A program made the translations under genes and the position numbers. Under the pieces are notes generated by a model. That model did not search any database. It saw only the letters and a program-made list of their open reading frames with translations, and was not told the DNA's origin. Below are positions 39,901 to 43,301 of a DNA stretch of 43,301 bases, piece by piece. Origin of the DNA: Planctomycetota bacterium (GTDB lineage: Bacteria; Planctomycetota; Planctomycetia; Gemmatales; Gemmataceae); NCBI GenBank assembly GCA_016195405.1, contig JACPZP010000061.1, positions 1 through 43,301 of the forward strand, read 5' to 3'. Within the stretch, counting starts at the first letter, position 1. Each line of letters opens with the position of its first letter.

Positions 39901-40104
39901 ATGAAAGTCATCTACGACAAAGGAACGGACATGCTCTCCATTATCCTACGAAGTGGCTCGGTCGCCGAAAGCGATGAGGTTCGACCAGGCTTAATTCTGG
40001 ATTACGACAGGCGCGGCCAGCTACTCTCTTTGGAGCTACTCGATGCATCCGAACAAGTTAAGGCGCCTCAGGCCGTGGAATTTGCGCTTGCTGGTGCGGA
40101 TTAG
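39901..40104 (+). CDS. DUF2283 family small protein
   Basis: A 67-residue protein from ATG 39901 with GGAGCAGG upstream. It matches DUF2283: KVIYDKGTDMLSIIL, then a SDEVRPGLILDYDRRGQLLS strand-turn-strand and LELLDASEQV. A GTG at 39826 would add 25 unrelated residues. DUF2283 proteins are often found beside DUF4258 proteins in toxin-antitoxin-like pairs; here the upstream partner is absent, only a remnant element being present. Function unknown. Confidence 0.8.
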   Translation: MKVIYDKGTDMLSIILRSGSVAESDEVRPGLILDYDRRGQLLSLELLDASEQVKAPQAVEFALAGAD

Positions 40105-40193
40105 ACGTATTTGACAGATCGCTCCCCTCCGGCCGATCTTACTCATTCCCGCGCGCGCAACTCCCCCGTTTGTCGTCTTCTTTAGTGAAGCCA

Positions 40194-40805
40194 ATGCTTA
40201 ACGCCGAAGACATCCAGGTGCGGATGGCTCAGCGCGGCGATCGGGCCGCGTTTGAGGAGCTGGTCCGCCGTACCTCGCGGCTCGTCTTCGCGCGGCTCTA
40301 TCTGGAAACCGGCGACACGCATCTGGCTGAGGATTTGCTCCAAGAAACGCTTTGGACCGCTTATCGCTCGCTGGAGCAGCTTGAGGAGCCGGGCAAGTTT
40401 CGCGCCTGGCTGTTGCGGATCGCCCAGAACATCGCCATCGACGCCGCCCGCCGCGGGTCACGCCAAAAGCGCGGCGCGGAACCGGCTGCAAGCGTCGAGG
40501 GATTGCGCCTCGTTCCCGCCCCCGACCTCGGCCCCGACGCCCAAGCCGAGCGCGAGGAACTGCGGCAAAAGGTGCTGGCAGTGTTGCGCTCGTTGCCGGA
40601 AGAATATCGGCTGCCCCTGACGCTTCGCTATCTCGCCGGCGCCGATTATGAAACCATCGAAATGCAAATGGGCGTGTCGAACGGCTCGCTGCGAGGCTTA
40701 TTGCACCGCGGCATGAAGCTGCTGCGCGCGGAGTTGCAGCCATTGATGGGGGAATTGGTGCCGCCATCGAGCGGGGTGAAAGAGAAGAAGGGAACGACGG
40801 GATAG
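40194..40805 (+). CDS. ECF RNA polymerase sigma factor
   Basis: About 203 residues from ATG 40194. Region 2: VFARLYLETGDTHLAEDLLQ followed by ETLWTAYRSLEQLEEPGKFR and AWLLRIAQNIAIDAARR. Region 4: VLRSLPEEYRLPLTLRYLAG then YETIEMQMGVSNGSLRGLLH. The linker is normal length. It is followed, after a perfect hairpin, by a membrane anti-sigma factor, so the two form a signalling pair. A TTG at 40170 is a less likely start. No target promoter can be identified here. Confidence 0.93.
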   Translation: MLNAEDIQVRMAQRGDRAAFEELVRRTSRLVFARLYLETGDTHLAEDLLQETLWTAYRSLEQLEEPGKFRAWLLRIAQNIAIDAARRGSRQKRGAEPAASVEGLRLVPAPDLGPDAQAEREELRQKVLAVLRSLPEEYRLPLTLRYLAGADYETIEMQMGVSNGSLRGLLHRGMKLLRAELQPLMGELVPPSSGVKEKKGTTG

Positions 40806-40832
40806 GGGAATCCGGAACGAATGCTTTGAGCA

Positions 40833-40904
40833 CCAGGTTGTGCCGCTTGCGTTTCGCGCTCGCTTGGCGCCGTGCGAGCGCGAAACGCAAGCGGCACAAC
40901 CTGG
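40833..40904. repeat. 72-nt perfect hairpin between the sigma and anti-sigma genes
   Basis: Arms 40833-40863 and 40874-40904 are identical as reverse complements over all 31 bases, with a 10-nt loop. Sequence begins CCAGGTTGTGCCGCTTGCGT. It is 28 nt past the sigma-factor stop and 18 nt before the anti-sigma ATG, with no T run, so it is not a typical terminator. Confidence 0.93.
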
Positions 40905-40922
40905 CGCCTTGGGAACAGAATC

Positions 40923-43301
40923 ATGTCCGAACATATTTGGGTCCGCGAGAACTTTGAAACGCACATCGCCGACGGCTTGAAGTCCGACGAGCGCAATCGC
41001 ATCGAGCGGCATCTCTCCGGGTGCCACGAATGCGCCCGCGAGTTGGCCGAGGCGAGCGCACTCGACCAGGCCCTGACCGACCTCTTCGCCACCGCCCGCC
41101 CCGCGCCGGGACTGGAAAGCCGGATGATCGAAACCCTGCGCCCGGCACGCCGCGTTCGCCGGCCGTGGGTGCGCTTTGTCGCGGGGATGGCGGCGACGAT
41201 TCTCTTGGGTCTTGTCGGTTACGTCGCGCAACGGATCAGCCTCGCCGACCATTTGCGTTTGCCTGGGATTCTCGCGAAAAACATATCGGATTCGCCGAAA
41301 GCCTTGTCTAAAGCTGACTTGGTCAATGAGAGCATGATTAACGAATATTCAAAGGTGGGAGGCGCCAGAAGAGGAATAGGAATAATCGGCGGCAAGCAGA
41401 AGGGCGCGGGAGCGGGTGAAGAAGGTCGCGAAAAGTTCGCCGGTGAAGCTAGTAATGCCACCGGTTTGGGTGATGACCTGCTTGGAGGAACGCAACTCGA
41501 TACGCAGAAGCGCCTTAAAGAACTGGGATCCACGTTGGAAGGCAAGTCGCAGGGAAAGCTGAATATCATCTCCGGATTGGCCCCAGCAGGAAACCCTGAC
41601 GACGGTCCTAATCCGGCTCAAGGCGTGGACGTAAAGGTTTACCACAAACCCAGCGACAAGTTGAACGCGTACCAGATTGGTACATATGGAGGCGACCAGG
41701 GGAGAGAAGCAGGTCTTGAGAAGCGCTTGATGGAGATCGCGAATCTGACGGTGAAAGCCTCGGAAGCACAAACGGGATCATTGATGTTCGGTGCAGGAAT
41801 GAACAGTGACTCGGGGATTCAAGGCTCGGTTGTTAATGCTGGCAAGCAACCCGACCGCGTTCATCTTGTCGATGACTCGAAGAGCATGGGCGCTGTGACG
41901 AAAAGTACCGTTGCGAAGCCGGCGTTACCAGGCAATGAAAGTGCTCAGCAGGGGGAAACGAAGAAGCAATTGCAGGATTTCGCCGGCGAACCAAAAGAGG
42001 CGATAAGAAAACACGGCGCGTTCGGCGAGGAAAGGGAGCTCTCGATGGATTTCGGGAAAGGGCCGGTGTACTTCGATCCAACCGCAAAGAGCCGGCGATT
42101 ACCCGTCTATCCCGTGGGTGACCTAGTTATTCCGATTGACTCGCACAAAGACACGAGCGGCAAAGCCCAAGCGGAGGGTGGACGCGGCGAGGCGAAAGGC
42201 GAACCGAAGGACGACGCAAGGAAGAAAGTTCAAGACGCCGAAGCCTACAACAAGGATACCAATGCCAAGCCTGGCGGCGGCGAGAAGAAGGACCCGCCCC
42301 AGCAGCCCGAACCCGTCCCCGCCTCGCGCAAGATCATCCGCACCGGCGACGTCGAGTTCGAGATCGATCAATTCGATGCCGGAGTGGCCGCAGTCACCAA
42401 GCTCATCAACGCCATCCCCGGCGCCTTCATCGCCACCATCAACAGCGACAAGCTCGCCAACGGCAAGGTGAAGGGGTCCATCGTCGTCCGCATGCCGCCC
42501 GAACGTCTCGACAAGTTCCTCCTCGACCTCCGCGGGGATTTTGCCAAGACCGGCGATCTCAAGAACCAGCGCATCGGCAGCCAGGACATCACCAAGCAGT
42601 ATTTCGACCTGGAAAGCCGGCTCCGCGCCGCCCGCACCATGGAAGATCGGCTCATCGACATCATCAAAAAGGGCAAAGGCGAGATCAAGGACCTCCTGGC
42701 CGCCGAGCGCGAACTGGGCGTGTGGCGGACCAAGATCGAGGAGATGGAAGGCGAAATCCGCTACTTCAACAACCAGGTCTCGCTCAGCACGCTCACCATC
42801 GCGCTCACCGAAAAGGAAATCCGCCAAGCGGCGTCCATGGTCATCAGCGAGCGCATCAACATGCGGATCGAGACCGAGGACGTGGAGAAGTCGCTGCAAA
42901 CCGCTTTGGCCGCGGTCACCGGCGCGAAGGGCCGGGTCTTGAAATCCGACTTGAAGCTGCACGCGGCCGGGCAATATGACGCGATCCTGCAATTCGAAGT
43001 CGCCCCGGCCGCCGCCGACAAGGTGCGCGATCAGCTCAAGCAGCTCGGCATCGTCACCCAGCACGATTCCGAGCGCCAGCAGCAAGCCGTCGGCGGCACC
43101 GAGACCTTGGGCGAGATCAAATCGCGGCAAAGCGACGTGCAATTCAACGTCGTCATGTACAACATCGCCGACATCAAACCGCGCGACACGTTCCAGCTCC
43201 AGGTCGCCGCCCAGGACGTGCCGGCCGAGTTTCGCAAGCTGCAAGTCGAGGCGATCCTGGCCAAGGGCTGGGTCCGCGTCGCTCAGCTTAACGAGGCCGA
43301 C
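40923..43301 (+). CDS. Zinc-finger anti-sigma factor fused to a DUF4349 domain (runs off the right edge)
   Basis: The frame is open from ATG 40923 to the window edge (793 codons, no stop). The anti-sigma zinc motif is His30-x3-Cys34-x2-Cys37 (HLSGCHECARE). A transmembrane helix lies at about residues 85-103 (FVAGMAATILLGLVGYVAQR). Residues about 130-465 are Gly/Lys/Gln/Asp-rich, low in complexity and lower in GC. From about residue 469 there is a DUF4349 domain: RKIIRTGDVEFEIDQFDAGV, VRMPPERLDKFLLDLRG, QYFDLESRLRAARTMEDRLI and EGEIRYFNNQVSLSTLTIAL. The zinc part should hold the adjacent ECF sigma at the membrane; the extracytoplasmic part may sense a signal. Confidence 0.85.
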   Translation, partial: MSEHIWVRENFETHIADGLKSDERNRIERHLSGCHECARELAEASALDQALTDLFATARPAPGLESRMIETLRPARRVRRPWVRFVAGMAATILLGLVGYVAQRISLADHLRLPGILAKNISDSPKALSKADLVNESMINEYSKVGGARRGIGIIGGKQKGAGAGEEGREKFAGEASNATGLGDDLLGGTQLDTQKRLKELGSTLEGKSQGKLNIISGLAPAGNPDDGPNPAQGVDVKVYHKPSDKLNAYQIGTYGGDQGREAGLEKRLMEIANLTVKASEAQTGSLMFGAGMNSDSGIQGSVVNAGKQPDRVHLVDDSKSMGAVTKSTVAKPALPGNESAQQGETKKQLQDFAGEPKEAIRKHGAFGEERELSMDFGKGPVYFDPTAKSRRLPVYPVGDLVIPIDSHKDTSGKAQAEGGRGEAKGEPKDDARKKVQDAEAYNKDTNAKPGGGEKKDPPQQPEPVPASRKIIRTGDVEFEIDQFDAGVAAVTKLINAIPGAFIATINSDKLANGKVKGSIVVRMPPERLDKFLLDLRGDFAKTGDLKNQRIGSQDITKQYFDLESRLRAARTMEDRLIDIIKKGKGEIKDLLAAERELGVWRTKIEEMEGEIRYFNNQVSLSTLTIALTEKEIRQAASMVISERINMRIETEDVEKSLQTALAAVTGAKGRVLKSDLKLHAAGQYDAILQFEVAPAAADKVRDQLKQLGIVTQHDSERQQQAVGGTETLGEIKSRQSDVQFNVVMYNIADIKPRDTFQLQVAAQDVPAEFRKLQVEAILAKGWVRVAQLNEAD

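Noticed and set aside
42123..43244. Open frame of 373 codons on the minus strand at the right edge.
   Set aside because: It is antisense to the anti-sigma/DUF4349 gene, whose sequence matches a known domain; its composition is an artefact of GC-rich third positions.

Overview
The window looks like a piece of a GC-rich planctomycete chromosome, most likely a Gemmataceae-type member of the Planctomycetota. The signs are a sigma factor fused to a parvulin-type foldase, an anti-sigma/DUF4349 fusion, abundant short palindromic elements of the type 'GTAGG...CCTAC' in the gaps, and many small taxon-restricted hypothetical genes. The assignment rests on gene style and has not been checked by a database search.

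Left third (1-18.6 kb): a nearly complete flagellar basal-body and export locus on the minus strand. Read in transcription order from 15631 down to 1 it is flgB-flgC-fliE-fliF-fliG-fliH-fliI-fliJ-motE-like-fliO-fliP-fliQ-fliR-flhB-flhA-(two-TM small protein)-fliA-(small Cys protein)-(lipoprotein)-fliL-fliM(partial, off the left edge). Many genes overlap by 4 nt (ATGA/GTGA). Divergently, on the plus strand, lie motA, two different motB-like genes (one with a His/Gly-rich N-terminus) and a CheY-like receiver. A sigma-28-like promoter lies directly in front of flgB.

Middle (18.7-24.7 kb): an ECF sigma factor joined through a membrane segment to a SurA/parvulin-like domain, and a secreted phosphoesterase. 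A lower-GC accessory patch follows, with a solitary PD-(D/E)XK nuclease, two overlapping small genes and a decayed gene. It is followed by a secreted His-rich protein that ends in a clear rho-independent terminator.

Natural-product-like region (24.8-34.7 kb): a 1379-residue adenylation-carrier protein joined to three membrane-flanked hexapeptide-repeat domains. This is the architecture of epsilon-poly-L-lysine synthetase, and the by-eye specificity code resembles a lysine code. A DinB-family gene is translationally coupled to it and an Sfp-type phosphopantetheinyl transferase lies 1.6 kb downstream. Between them are an array of about eleven 21-bp repeats and a small membrane protein. A very large multi-pass membrane protein of unknown function points toward this group.

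Right end (34.8-43.3 kb): a small gene overlapping a DUF6036-type nucleotidyltransferase (toxin-antitoxin-like layout), an acyl-CoA dehydrogenase-like protein, inorganic pyrophosphatase, a secreted prolyl oligopeptidase, a 208-bp inverted-repeat-bounded element, a DUF2283 protein, and an ECF sigma factor followed by a zinc-finger anti-sigma/DUF4349 membrane protein that runs off the right edge.

Across the window most larger gaps hold a different imperfect palindrome. In four places the palindrome arm supplies the stop codon of the preceding gene (fliA, flhB, the nucleotidyltransferase, ppa). I saw no tRNA, rRNA, CRISPR array or intact insertion sequence.
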